Part shown: positions 28,001 to 36,137 of the stretch, piece after piece
Layout: the number at the start of each line of letters is the position of its first letter
Numbering within the stretch: the first letter of the stretch is position 1
DNA from: Bombyx mori
Lineage: Eukaryota; Arthropoda; Insecta; Lepidoptera; Bombycidae
Assembly: GCF_030269925.1 (NCBI RefSeq)
Contig: NC_085107.1
Location: 19,408,001-19,472,000, forward strand
DNA length: 64,000 nt
Reading direction: 5' to 3'
The notes under the pieces: model-generated
What the model saw: the letters and a program-made list of their open reading frames with translations, nothing else
Told to the model about the DNA's origin: nothing
The model's database searches: none
Program-made: the position numbers and the translations under genes

Positions 28001-30186
28001 TTCATTAGAAAAATCGGTACACGAATGCACCGGATGTCTTATCCGTTAGGCCACGACGACTGATCTTTCTAGATACCTACACATTTTTTGGTAGATCAGA
28101 CAAACAACTTTACAAAGAAGTTTGTTTGATTGTTGTCTGGTTAATTAACATTCGTATAGGTATGGATCTGTATAAATCTAAATTATTCTCTAGTTTTCAC
28201 AGTACAACGAGTCCTACTTTGGGACCAAGTAATCATTTGTAATTAGTCTCTGATTGTTTATTTCATTAATTAGTAACTAGTAATAGGTTTTATAAACAAT
28301 GTATATTTATTGTGCATAAATTTTAGAGATGATATTTTGTCAGTTGTCATCATGCATATACACCACAAAAAAAGTAGTTTTGTCCCAGTTTTTGTTAAAT
28401 TGTCTTTTACTTTCATCAAAGCCAATCAAATATTTACATATGTTTTGTGTAATAATGTTGATCTTTATCACAAGAGGAAGATCTATAATATTAAAATAAA
28501 CTACCAACAAAAGCAAGCACAGTCTATGTAGATGTTATATTTTTTTAAATATTACAATGCACAATGTCACAATCTTAATGTATATCAAATGTTAAACAGC
28601 ACCAAAGCAGAAATTAAATAATAATGTAGATATCATAAAATAAAATAGGTAAAACTGTATTTGAAATTTTATTATATATATTTAATGCAGTATTTTTTTG
28701 TCTTGTGTTAAGGCTGAAGATTTAATAGCATGACAATAAATGTATAACACCTGAGTCAAGATAATGAACTTTCATTATAATCATCACAGTATTTTTCACA
28801 GTTGTTTCTAATTTAAAGTCAACTATGAAATCATGATTCACATTATTATATTCGCAATATACGTCTGGTCTAAAGGTTCGATTTATTTAAAATTTCCATC
28901 ACAGGGAATTTAGAGAAAAAAATAATCTTTTATCAGTTTGCTATTGCTTGATATCATCTTAATCTTAAAAGCTTTTCATGTTATGCTCATGAGTATATTA
29001 TGTTCTCATGATATAAAAATTTCTCATGAAATTTTGGAATCATCACTACAGCATAACCAGAGTTTCTTGCTGGATCTTCTCAGTGCATCACGATTCTGAT
29101 CAAGTAGGCAATTCACCTTTTTTAACCCTAATAATGTGGTGGTAGCTATTCCAACCTCTCACAGACTGCTAAGTGAGCTGAAAGAATCAACCTGAGAGAA
29201 TTTGCTAGTACTGCCCCTAGAAAGAGCAGTGTTTTGCAGAATCTACAATCGGGTCGAAATCATGACTCACTGTGAAAATTGGGCAAGAAACTCAATAGGC
29301 TGTGTCTATTGGTTAGTTTGCTCGTCAAATTCTTTTTCGTAATTGACAAGTTCGACAAGGACAGTGGCTGGTGCCTGAAGAGCCTAAAAGCACCAGCAAA
29401 AGCGATGGTGCCTTAAAATCTTGAAGCATCCAATATAGTTTGAATTCATAATTTTATCAAGTTACATTCATCATTATTGAGTATTACTGCTGACATAGAG
29501 GGTAAATACATGTATTTTATCTTTACACTTAGGTATTTTAATTTACTACTTATCTTCTAACTACAAAGAGTAACAAAGAGACTGTGAGATTCACTTTCCC
29601 TTATTCGATTCTGATAAATATATAAGAATTTTTAGACATTAAAGCTATATGCTTAAATATGCATGTAAGTATGTAGGCGCTTTATAAAATATTACTAACC
29701 ATATTGTAAAACTAAAGAATTTGGTTACAAATACCAGATAACATTCATCATACCCACACAAACAGTTATAAACATCGGAGTTGATTCACAAATAGGTGAA
29801 GATTTTATCATGTTCAAATGTCTACTTTCATCAGCAATTTTTATTATTTCGAGGATCAATAAAATGTCATTCGTTACCAGGGGCATATGACGTCACACTC
29901 ACGAGCATTGGCGCGAGAATTTCGCGATAAAATTATAGTATCTACATCTACGAGGATTGAAATATCTCCACGATTAAATTATAAAACGATCTAAGCTATT
30001 TAAAATCTATATTTATTCACAAATCTGTTTACTTACCAACTTTCCTCCATAAAACAACCGCTGTAATTTTGGTTGGACGTCGAATTTATCTCGTAGAATT
30101 TTTCTAAAATGGTCTATTTTTGTTAGTTTCGATTCCACTACAACTATTGTATCAGGTTTCCCAAGCATCCTGATACGAACATGCAT
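13040..30186 (-). CDS. UHRF1: UHRF1: E3 ubiquitin ligase and hemimethylated-DNA reader
   Basis: Couples maintenance DNA methylation to replication by reading hemimethylated CpG and histone H3 and ubiquitylating histone H3 (family knowledge). There are 16 coding exons, 5' to 3': 30037-30186, 27237-27417, 26120-26474, 25812-25952, 25345-25547, 24982-25082, 24322-24526, 21899-21987, 20768-20852, 19950-20076, 19359-19508, 18836-18974, 16059-16251, 15108-15316, 14289-14387, 13040-13186. All phases agree and total 2574 nt, giving 857 residues. Domains in order: UBL (starts [11 protein letters not shown], has LQRLFYGGK); tandem Tudor (DPEHGAWFE); PHD ([18 protein letters not shown]); SRA ([28 protein letters not shown] with the NKR finger, [15 protein letters not shown]); C-terminal RING (CIICQEV, CLHNFC, CPCC). 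Unusual: a Lys/Ser-rich insert in the Tudor exon carries a PIP-box-like motif. Introns are filled with transposons, none in coding sequence. Confidence 0.96.
13216..13642 (-). mobile_element. Near full-length Bm1 SINE
   Basis: Runs from the poly-T tail to the tRNA-like head (GGGATTCGAAC-type B box appears as GCGAGATTCGAACAC, then CTTTAGGCCACGAC). It lies in UHRF1 intron 15, starting about 30 bp from the last exon's acceptor. Confidence 0.9.
13702..13982 (-). mobile_element. Decayed Bm1 SINE with internal deletion
   Basis: Colinear blocks: GGAGCCCGTACATC, CCGCCACCCACTTTGAGG, AAGTACGTATTTCATTAGA, CTGCGGGATTCGAACACC, TTTTAGACCACAAGG. In UHRF1 intron 15, beside a younger copy. Confidence 0.7.
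15429..16040 (+). mobile_element. Non-autonomous Helitron (5' end unclear), interrupted by a retroposed element
   Basis: The 3' end is Helitron-like: a stem-loop AGTCGAATTTCGACT about 12 nt upstream of a terminal CTAG (16037-16040) followed by T. The body at 15429-15531 and 15922-16040 aligns with the Helitron at 50359-50793 (TTTATTGTCAAACTT, TTGAGAATAGATT, ATTGTTTGTCTTT, GACAATAGAA). A different element (15532-15908) is inserted inside. It lies in UHRF1 intron 13, ending 18 bp from the exon 13 donor. Confidence 0.75.
15532..15908 (+). mobile_element. Retroposed SINE-like element, family D
   Basis: A 377-bp unit starting GGATTTTTTGGTGGGAAC and ending CCCTTAAAAAAAT. It is flanked by ATAGATTCAATAT (15519-15531) and ATAGATTCTATAT (15909-15921), an imperfect TSD. 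A second copy lies at 60894-61556 in reverse with a perfect 13-bp TSD. It contains a GAAATGAAATG-type tract. No clear pol III A/B boxes were seen, so SINE versus truncated LINE is open. Confidence 0.75.
17344..17447 (+). mobile_element. Bm1 SINE, tail fragment
   Basis: GGTGGCGGCATTTACGTTG, GTCTATGGGCTCCAGTAACC, GTGAGCTCGTCCACC then CAATAAATAAAA. In UHRF1 intron 12. Confidence 0.85.
18045..18128 (+). repeat. 24-bp minisatellite of about 3.5 units
   Basis: GTCTATGGG starts at 18045, 18069, 18093 and 18117, a strict 24-bp period with ATAATAAGAAT spacers. The core GTCTATGGGCT is a Bm1 block, so the array probably grew from a Bm1 remnant in UHRF1 intron 12. Confidence 0.85.
19073..19343. mobile_element. 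Short inverted-repeat transposon (MITE), about 271 bp
   Basis: Long terminal inverted repeats: left GATCAATTGAATATGCAATT then TTGAAAAGGGCACATG; right (reversed) GATTAATTGAATATGGAATT then TCGAAAAGGGCACAT. In UHRF1 intron 11, its end 15 bp from the exon 11 donor. No coding capacity. Confidence 0.8.
19677..19830 (-). mobile_element. Decayed Bm1 fragment
   Basis: Colinear weak blocks: CATGCTCACAACCCA, CCCATGGACATCAACA, CACCACTCACCTTGAGA, then ATTTTTATTACACGTTATT. In UHRF1 intron 10. Confidence 0.5.
20512..20648 (-). mobile_element. Bm1 SINE, tail fragment
   Basis: Well conserved tail end (TTATTACTTAGATGGGTGG, GGTGTTAAGTGGTTACTGG, TAAGTTCTAAGGTCTCAAG) in UHRF1 intron 9. Confidence 0.85.
20931..21879. 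mobile_element. Pogo-like non-autonomous DNA transposon, 949 bp, TA target duplication
   Basis: Termini CAGTGCAACCTCGATATAAC and (reversed) CAGTGCAACCTTAATATAAC, flanked by TA at 20929-20930 and 21880-21881. The ends resemble pogo/Tc1-mariner termini. No transposase frame remains. A Bm1 copy at 21398-21505 is inserted inside. In UHRF1 intron 8. Confidence 0.85.
21398..21505 (+). mobile_element. Bm1 SINE, tail fragment nested in a DNA transposon
   Basis: AAGGTGGGTGGCGCATTTAC, GTCTATGGGCTCCAGTAGCC, CACCAGGTGGGCTGTGAG and an A-rich tail. Nested in the pogo-like element, so it is the younger of the two. Confidence 0.85.
23331..23535. mobile_element. Snap-back MITE with arms of about 60 bp
   Basis: The left arm TTTTATAGAAAATCCAACTA...ATTGTAAAAAA...GCGGGGG is mirrored by the right arm at about 23470-23535. 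Short unique centre. In UHRF1 intron 7. Confidence 0.75.
23626..24100. mobile_element. MITE of about 475 bp with inverted termini
   Basis: Left CAGTGCATTTCAAATAAGAA plus TGTGCACG; right (reversed) ATGCGCTTCAAATAAGAATA plus TGCATGGACC. No coding capacity. In UHRF1 intron 7, next to the snap-back element. Confidence 0.7.
26866..27115 (+). mobile_element. Bm1 SINE, tail part
   Basis: From ACTGGTGGCAGGACCTCTTG to CATCTAAGCAATAAAAAATA, head missing. A CCATCCAT micro-expansion lies near the tail. In UHRF1 intron 2. Confidence 0.9.
27656..28062 (-). mobile_element. Near full-length Bm1 SINE
   Basis: Complete set of Bm1 blocks in reverse, from the poly-T to CGAATGCACCGGATGTCTTA and GTTAGGCCACGACGAC. 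It lacks the B-box stretch through a small deletion near 28020. In UHRF1 intron 1. Confidence 0.9.
29060..29430 (-). mobile_element. Diverged LINE 3' end (family B)
   Basis: Shares CTGCCCCTAGAAAGAGCAGT, CGGGTCGAAATCATGAC, GAAACTCAATAGGCTGTGTC and CTAAAAGCACC blocks. In UHRF1 intron 1. Confidence 0.7.
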
Positions 30187-30425
30187 TTTCGTAAAAAATT
30201 ACTACTTTATTTGCCTTTAAATGGAATATCTTTAATTTACTAAATAAATATGATTCTAAATTTGAAGCGTACCTAACCGAATTTCACCAAAAGTGTTTTA
30301 AATTAGCGTATAATCTATGACTAAAAATTAGACCAAATTCCATGTTTTCCAAAGATGACAGATGACGTTGACTTTACCATCAAAGTTGCCAGCGCCTTAA
30401 AAAATCTCCACAGCCAATTGAGAGT

Positions 30426-30515
30426 TATCGAAAAAACAAACGTCATATTCGTCGTCTTTTTTCGATATAGTTGACTTATTATTTATTCGTAGAGTTAAAT
30501 TGAGTTTTTTCGATA
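30426..30515. promoter_or_regulatory. Three TATCGAAAAAA-type motifs upstream of UHRF1
   Basis: TATCGAAAAAAC at 30426, TTTTTTCGATA at about 30458 and again at 30505 (two orientations) occur within 90 bp, 240-330 bp upstream of the UHRF1 start codon. They resemble half of the insect DRE (TATCGATA) common at replication genes. Functional assignment is inference only. Confidence 0.35.
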
Positions 30516-30649
30516 CAAGTTTTGATAACATCGAGTTCATAAAATGTTCAATTATATATAATAACATTAAATTATAACTAAACTATATACACGTTCACAT
30601 ACTTATTGAAACATACTATATAATATTTTATTAATTATGTCTATTTAAG

Positions 30650-30870
30650 AAAGCACGATACCTACCTATCTATCTAAGACAGCACTGATCTGGAAAGTGT
30701 CTGGCAAAAGGAACAGAGACCGTCCCAGAACAATCACATTCGGAATTGGCATCGCTCAGTAGAGCAGAAACTGAGCGTTTTGGGAATGAAGTGGGAAGAG
30801 CCAGAACAGACTGCCGAAGACCGATGTAAACGGAAGAATTTGATTCGAGCCCTACAGCCTAGCAGAGAGT
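30650..30870 (+). pseudogene. LINE ORF2 relic (RTE-like C-terminus)
   Basis: Broken frames retain KWEEPEQTAEDRCKRKN and IRALQPSRE, the typical C-terminal tail of an insect LINE reverse transcriptase ORF. Stops and frameshifts throughout. Confidence 0.6.
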
Positions 30871-31009
30871 AATAGTAAAAAAAGAAAAGAAGAATACTAC
30901 TCTCTAAACTATAATCACACTTTAATGTTGGGTGCCCGACATACGTTAACACACTTTATTAGTATGTTTATTTAATTAAAAATTAAATGAAAAATGAAAT
31001 GGAGCGGAA

Positions 31010-31440
31010 TGATGTTGATCTAACTATTTTGTAACTAATTGAAATGAAAGGGTGCTGGCAGCCCAGGTTGTGTCTTCCTTGAAGAGCCTTCTGGATAGAC
31101 GATTTAATCCTCAACTAGCCAAAAGTTGATCAGAGGCTATCTGCCACATGCTTATAAATAGAGAAAGAGTTAAGAGAGTCCAGTATTTTGTACATATGGC
31201 AAAAAGCTCCCCTAAATACTTAGATAAACTCATAGTGACAGCCAAGGTAGCTGGAAAACAATCCGGGGGTCGGAGTCTAAAAAGATGGAATAATCAAGTC
31301 TGGATACGATCTGGAACGGGACATGTGATACATACACTTTTTATGTCACTGCTCGGCGTGGCTACAAATCATCAAAAAATATCTCATGTATCACGATGCT
31401 CAGCAATCAGCAAATGATGAGACGAGGAGGATAGAAAGGA
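31010..31440 (+). pseudogene. LINE ORF2 relic
   Basis: Translation contains SPKYLDKLIVTAKVAGKQSG then GRSLKRWNNQV, matching the 'LDRLVVTGKVEGKR.RGRSPTRW' tail of insect LINE ORFs. Ends in stop codons and a DEED-like remnant. Confidence 0.7.
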
Positions 31441-31454
31441 AACGAATTATTTTT

Positions 31455-31690
31455 TTAAATAAAGGATTACTGGTAGCCCGGAGACCTCTCCGGTTTCATC
31501 AGGACAGGTGAGCGAGCAAAGACTCAGCCAGGAGGACATATGATTTCCTAACAACTGCCTGAGTGTCTCCAAAAGAGACCTAGCAACTCAAGGGTAACTG
31601 CTTCGCGAATCAATCTATTACCGGATCTAAATCACGACCAGCCGAGAAGGTCCGACGAAAAACTCAATGGACCGATGTATGGGTTAGGTT
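31455..31690 (-). mobile_element. LINE 3' end, family E
   Basis: Reverse relative of 48380-48595: GGTTTCATCAGGACAGGTGA, GCAAAGACTCAGCCAGGAGG, TTCGCGAATCAAT, CCGGATCTAAATC. Confidence 0.65.
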
Positions 31691-31691
31691 T

Positions 31692-32136
31692 TAATATGAA
31701 GTCGTCGTGGCCTAGAGGATAAGACGCTCAGTGCATTCATATCTTGCGATACATCGGTGTTCGAATCCCGCTGGCGGGTACCAATTTTTCTAATGGAATA
31801 CGTAATTAACACATGTTCACGATTTACTTCCACGATGAAGGAATAACATCGTGTAATAAAAATCGAACCCGCAAGATTATAATTTGCGTAATTACTGGTG
31901 GTAGGACCTCTTGTGAATCCGCACGGGTAGGCACCACCACTCTGCCTATTTTTGCCGTGAAGTAGCATGCAATGCATTTCGGTTTGAAAGGTGGGGCAGC
32001 CGTTGTAACTATACTGAGACCTTATAACTCATACTTATCTCAAGGTGGGTGGCGGCATTTACGTTGTAGACGTCTATGGGCTCCAGTAGCCACTTAACAT
32101 CAGGAGGGCGTGAGCTCGTCCACCGCAATAAAAAAA
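31692..32136 (+). mobile_element. Full-length Bm1 SINE
   Basis: The most complete copy in the window. tRNA-derived head GTCGTGGCCTAGAGGATAAG (A-box region) and GGTGTTCGAATCCCGC (B box), then body and AAGGTGGGTGGCGGCATTT, ending GCAATAAAAAAA. About 445 bp. Confidence 0.93.
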
Positions 32137-32274
32137 CAGTTGATCTTTTTACGAACGACGAGTACGGTTACAGCGTCCCTAAGTTTGCTCCTAGAGCTAA
32201 AGGTATCTAACATGAGAATTATTCGATCTGATATATCCATAGAGACGAGTAGAAAATGAATCTGAGAAGTTACC

Positions 32275-32330
32275 CCCAGTGTTTTATTTTTCTACACTTG
32301 TGCACTTTCACAGATATCAAGCGATGGAGA
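32275..32330 (-). repeat. Fragment of family D element
   Basis: GTTTTATTTTTCTACACTTG then TGCACTTTCACAGATAT matches the family D copies at 15.6 kb and 61.4 kb. Confidence 0.6.
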
Positions 32331-33092
32331 TTACTTAAATTACTGTTTTTACGTTTAATTTTCAAGAAGTGTTCCAGATGTTAAAAACATTGATTTTGTC
32401 CTTAAGCACTGAGTTACTTAACTTACCGCTTTGCTGATGAATAGGCAAACGGGCACCGAGAACAAAACAACCTAAAAAAAATATAGCGGTACCTATTAAT
32501 TTAAATAAAACGGTAACTCAATAGTATATTTCAATAAAATTATTTATGGTCCGAAAGTAGATTTCAAAAATTATAATAATTGTTTGTGATGTGTTCGCGA
32601 CGGACATGAATAAATGTAGAATAGATATTATTCGCGACGGACATTGATAGTTTAAAATAGATAGAAAATATAGTAATAGATAAATAGTTAAATAGAGATA
32701 TGTTCGCAAAGTACAGCGAGATTTAATAGAAATAGACAATGTCCGTAAATAGACTGTATGTTAAAAGTAGTTATAGTAAAAATGTCCGTAAATAGATAAA
32801 GAATATCCGAATAAATAGTTATATTAAGAATATGTTGGCGTAAAATAGAGAATAAATAGATAGTACGCTAAACATAGAAATAAGTAATTTGTAAATATTG
32901 TATTTTGTTTGTAAATAAATATTGGTCCTCGTGGTCTTTAATTTGGCGTGGGAACGCAGGAGCGAGTCACAATACGGGCGAGCACTAATGGAGCGACCCG
33001 GCAAACAATAGGCGAGCGAGGCGGCCGAGAGAACAATAGACGCCCACCGTGCTCGGACTCATAATAGCGCTGGCCGAGTGCGCGTGGGCGAC

Positions 33093-33126
33093 CATAAATA
33101 AGGGGCCTACCTCGCTGCAAATTCAG
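33093..33126 (+). promoter_or_regulatory. LTR core promoter, upstream half (TATA and initiator copy 1)
   Basis: CATAAATAAG at 33093-33102 starts about 31 bp before the A of the TTCAG initiator at 33125, an arthropod TATA/Inr geometry. The Inr lies within the 12-bp duplication CTGCAAATTCAG (33115-33126) made by the LINE insertion. Confidence 0.6.
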
Positions 33127-33127
33127 G

Positions 33128-35362
33128 GGGGACTACTGCGTGGTCGGCCCCAACGAACCCACCCACGTTCCAACGTTGACCCGGTACCAACCGGACGTCT
33201 TGGACGTGTGTGTTCACAAGGGGCTACGGTGCCCTCTAGCGATAGAGGCACTGTACGACCTGAGTACCCCTCACCTACCGATCTTGGTCACGGTGGGTTT
33301 GGGGCTCACTCGGGTCGCGACATCCCCTCTCAGGCCTAGGGTCGACTGGCAGTCCTTTACGGGACTGCTGGCCGACCAATCCTTGTTTCAAGATCCGTCT
33401 ACCCCTGATGAGGTCGACACGGCGGCTTCCCGTCTCGTCGACACCATCAGGGGAGCCCTGGACCAAGCGACGACTCTGGTACCCAGCGGGGGGCCCAGAG
33501 CGGAACTCCCGGTGCACCTCAAGACGTTAATTCGTCGGAAGAGGGCACTGAGGAGGCTCTGGGCGACATCTAGGTGTCCCAGGATTAAGCGCGAGCTAAA
33601 CCGACTTGAGGATGAGCTGGCGACTAAGATGCGGACTTACCGGGGTGACACCTGGGAGGGGAGACTGTCGGACGCGTCCGACGACCGTACGATGGCCCCC
33701 CTTCACCGCATCTGTCGCCGGCTCACGAACAAGCCTTTCCCCACTTGCCCCTTGGAGGACGAGGGGGGAAGACGGTGTTTTACACCGTTGGCTCGTGCTG
33801 AAGTCCTGGCCAACTCGCTGGAGCGGCAGTTCACTCCGAATGTCTCTGCACCCTCGATGGTTGCATTCCATCGGGAGGTGTCAGAGGGCGTAATCCAACT
33901 CCTCAAACCGGAATCGCCGGGAGTCGAGCTGGGAGGTGACGATCTAGTCACTCCCAGGGAGGTGCGCCTCCTCATCAAGCTGATGAAGAGGCGCAAAGCC
34001 CCCGGCGAGGACGGTATTCCCCCCCTCGCCCTACAAAATCTCCCTCCTTCAATCGTGTCAGCAATGACACGATTGTTTAATTCCATTCTCAGGGTAGGAC
34101 ACTTCCCTGGAACTTGGAAATTGGGCAAGATTATCGTCTTGCCCAAACCCGGCAAGGACAGGAGAAAGCCCTCCAGTTACCGACCGATTACCTTGCTGTC
34201 GCACGTGGGCAAGTTGTTCGAGCGGCTGCTCCTGAGGAGAATATCGCCGTATATTCTCCTCAGGCCGGAGCAATTCGGCTTTAGAAGCGGCCACTCGACG
34301 ACTCTGCAACTGACCCGTGTCCTGCATCACTTGGCGGACCGGCGAAACTCGCGCCAATACACGGTCGCGGTCCTTCTCGATATCGAGAAGGCCTTCGACC
34401 GTGTGTGGCACGAGGGGCTGGTCCACAAGTTGCGGGACGCGGGCCTACCGCACGCTCACGTGCGACTGCTCGGGTCGTATCTGGAGGGCAGAACCTTCTT
34501 TGTCGCGGTCGAGGGCGCACGGTCTTCCGTGCGTCCCATTACGGCCGGGGTTCCCCAGGGTAGTGTCCTATCACCTATCCTATACGCCCTCTACACTAAT
34601 GACATCCCCACACTGGAGGGTCACCTTCGGGCGTGGGAGGAGGACGTGAAGTTGGCCTTGTTCGCTGACGACTCGGCCTACTTCTCGTCCTCTCCGTTCC
34701 CCTCTGCAGCCATTATGAGGATGCAGAGGCTTTTGGATTTACTGCCCCAGTGGCTGGACCGTTGGAGAGTCGCGGTCAATGTGGGAAAGACCGCGGCCTT
34801 ACTCTACGGTCCGGTCCGTATCAGAGTCGTCCCAAAGAAACTCAGCCTCCGAGGTGTGAATGTCGAGTTCAGGACCACGGTCCGGTATCTCGGATGCGAC
34901 ATCGACCGCTCCTTGAGCATGGTCGCGCACGTCAACCGAGTCATCGGTCAGACTCGCGCGGCCAGGTTCTTGTTGCGGCCGGTGCTTGCGTCCGGGCTTC
35001 CGACCAGGACCAAACTCGCCATTTACAAGACATACGTCCGTTCCCGCCTTACATACGCTGCTGAGGCCTGGTATCACCTGTTGTCGCCGTCCCAGCGATC
35101 TAGGTTGCAGGCCCAGCAGAGTCTTTCCCTCCGCATTATCGTCGGGGCCGGGCAGTACGTCAGAAATGACGTTATTGCCCGGGACCTAGGTGTGGAGTCG
35201 CTCGTGGAGTTTGTGACTAGGCTCGCCCGTAATATGTACGAGCGAGCCGAAAATGGGCCCCATGAGCATCTCCACAACATAGCCCCGCTGCACGCCAGAC
35301 CACCGGATGGTACGGCGTTGCCGCGGGAGCTATTGGTACCCCCGACGATCATTCGGAGTTAA
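33128..35362 (+). CDS. Jockey-clade ORF2: endonuclease tail and reverse transcriptase
   Basis: Catalyses target-primed reverse transcription of LINE RNA. The frame is open from the 5' junction to a TAA at 35360-35362. It begins inside the apurinic-like endonuclease (GDYCVVGPNEPTH, YQPDVLDV), then has the RT motifs SYRPITLLSHVGKLFERLL, LLDIEKAFDRVWH, GVPQGSVLSPILYALYTNDI and LFADDSAYF (the catalytic FADD box), and the thumb/C-terminal RSRLTYAAEAWYH and LQAQQSLSLRIIVGAG. No RNase H domain follows. Full-length Jockey ORF2 is about 900 residues, so roughly 200 N-terminal residues are lost. The frame is intact and much more GC-rich than its surroundings, suggesting a recent insertion. It has no start codon of its own and is probably not expressed as is. 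Confidence 0.9.
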   Translation, partial: GDYCVVGPNEPTHVPTLTRYQPDVLDVCVHKGLRCPLAIEALYDLSTPHLPILVTVGLGLTRVATSPLRPRVDWQSFTGLLADQSLFQDPSTPDEVDTAASRLVDTIRGALDQATTLVPSGGPRAELPVHLKTLIRRKRALRRLWATSRCPRIKRELNRLEDELATKMRTYRGDTWEGRLSDASDDRTMAPLHRICRRLTNKPFPTCPLEDEGGRRCFTPLARAEVLANSLERQFTPNVSAPSMVAFHREVSEGVIQLLKPESPGVELGGDDLVTPREVRLLIKLMKRRKAPGEDGIPPLALQNLPPSIVSAMTRLFNSILRVGHFPGTWKLGKIIVLPKPGKDRRKPSSYRPITLLSHVGKLFERLLLRRISPYILLRPEQFGFRSGHSTTLQLTRVLHHLADRRNSRQYTVAVLLDIEKAFDRVWHEGLVHKLRDAGLPHAHVRLLGSYLEGRTFFVAVEGARSSVRPITAGVPQGSVLSPILYALYTNDIPTLEGHLRAWEEDVKLALFADDSAYFSSSPFPSAAIMRMQRLLDLLPQWLDRWRVAVNVGKTAALLYGPVRIRVVPKKLSLRGVNVEFRTTVRYLGCDIDRSLSMVAHVNRVIGQTRAARFLLRPVLASGLPTRTKLAIYKTYVRSRLTYAAEAWYHLLSPSQRSRLQAQQSLSLRIIVGAGQYVRNDVIARDLGVESLVEFVTRLARNMYERAENGPHEHLHNIAPLHARPPDGTALPRELLVPPTIIRS

Positions 35363-35657
35363 AGCTCCTCGCCGGCTGTGAGGCCGGGGAGGACCTATGA
35401 GCGCCCCTCTCGGAGCTGAGTTTCATCAGCCTCTAGTCCCACGCCTCTTGCCTGTTTGGCGGGTCTCCCGTATGGGGACCGCGGCTGCACCCGTAGGTGC
35501 AGCCTCATTTCCATTAGGGGCTTTGACCCTACCCCCCACCCCCTTTTGGGATGGGGTGTTCATACCCGCTACAGTCCTCCCTCCCATCAAAATTGTAACA
35601 ATGGGGAGAGGAGGGGGAGGACTCTAGCGAGGAGTGCGGCTTGCTCTCTCCCCCTTG

Positions 35658-35821
35658 CTAGGTTAGATTAGGTTATGTTAGGTTAAGTTAGATTAGGTTT
35701 AGGTTTAGGTGTGACGGCGCGCGCTGCCCCGACACTCCACGGAGTGCAGGAACGGCGCGCTGCTGTCACTTAGATGTAAGTTAGATTAAGTTAGGTTTAC
35801 TTTAGCTTAAGTTAGGTTAAT
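35658..35821 (+). repeat. TTAGG-like degenerate repeats in the LINE 3' UTR
   Basis: Runs of TTAGGTTAGATTAGG-type units at 35658-35710 and TTAGATTAAGTTAGG-type units at 35776-35821, split by a GC-rich hairpin-like segment. They resemble the insect telomere unit TTAGG but are too irregular and internal to be a telomere. Confidence 0.7.
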
Positions 35822-36094
35822 ATTAAATTGTAAAAAGAAAAAAGAAAAAAAAAAAAAAAAAACCGTGGTGGAGAGAAGCGGCCGCCCCCTGCTGACGACG
35901 AAGAAGATAGAAGAGAAGGAAGAAAGAAGAAAAAGCGATCCCACCCAACATCACAACTCCAAGCCTGCTTCACTCAGTCCTGCAGCGCACCACCCCTGCC
36001 TCGATAAGCGGGGAGTTATATGCCCGGGCAAAGGGGTTTCCCCGAGGCCCGCTCCGTGCCCCCGCAAGGGGGTACGACGACCCCGACTGACTGA

Positions 36095-36137
36095 CTGCAA
36101 ATTCAGTTCGAGACAGCGAGCCGGCGAGTCAAGACCT
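36095..36137 (+). promoter_or_regulatory. LTR core promoter, downstream half (initiator copy 2 and DPE)
   Basis: Initiator TTCAGT with A at 36105, then AGACCT at 36132-36137, exactly +28 to +33 and a match to the downstream promoter element RGWYVT. This copy lacks the TATA box, which stayed upstream of the LINE insertion. Confidence 0.6.

Larger units (their letters stand above)
33127..36094 (+). mobile_element. 5'-truncated Jockey-like non-LTR retrotransposon
   Basis: A 2968-bp insert bounded by CTGCAAATTCAG at 33115-33126 and 36095-36106. It contains an intact reverse transcriptase frame, a 3' UTR with TTAGG-like tracts, an A-rich run (35831-35862), about 232 bp of GC-rich sequence and a terminal GACTGACTG stretch next to the right duplication. 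The ORF1 and most of the endonuclease are missing. Confidence 0.85.

Noticed and set aside
31692..31775. tRNA-like A and B boxes as a functional tRNA gene
   Set aside because: The sequence continues into the Bm1 body and tail and does not close a cloverleaf; it is the SINE head.
33275..35352. Several antisense and alternate-frame open frames over the reverse transcriptase
   Set aside because: Shadows of a GC-rich coding frame; none has recognisable motifs.
35658..35821. Interstitial telomere
   Set aside because: Units are irregular and confined to a LINE 3' UTR; no homogeneous TTAGG array.
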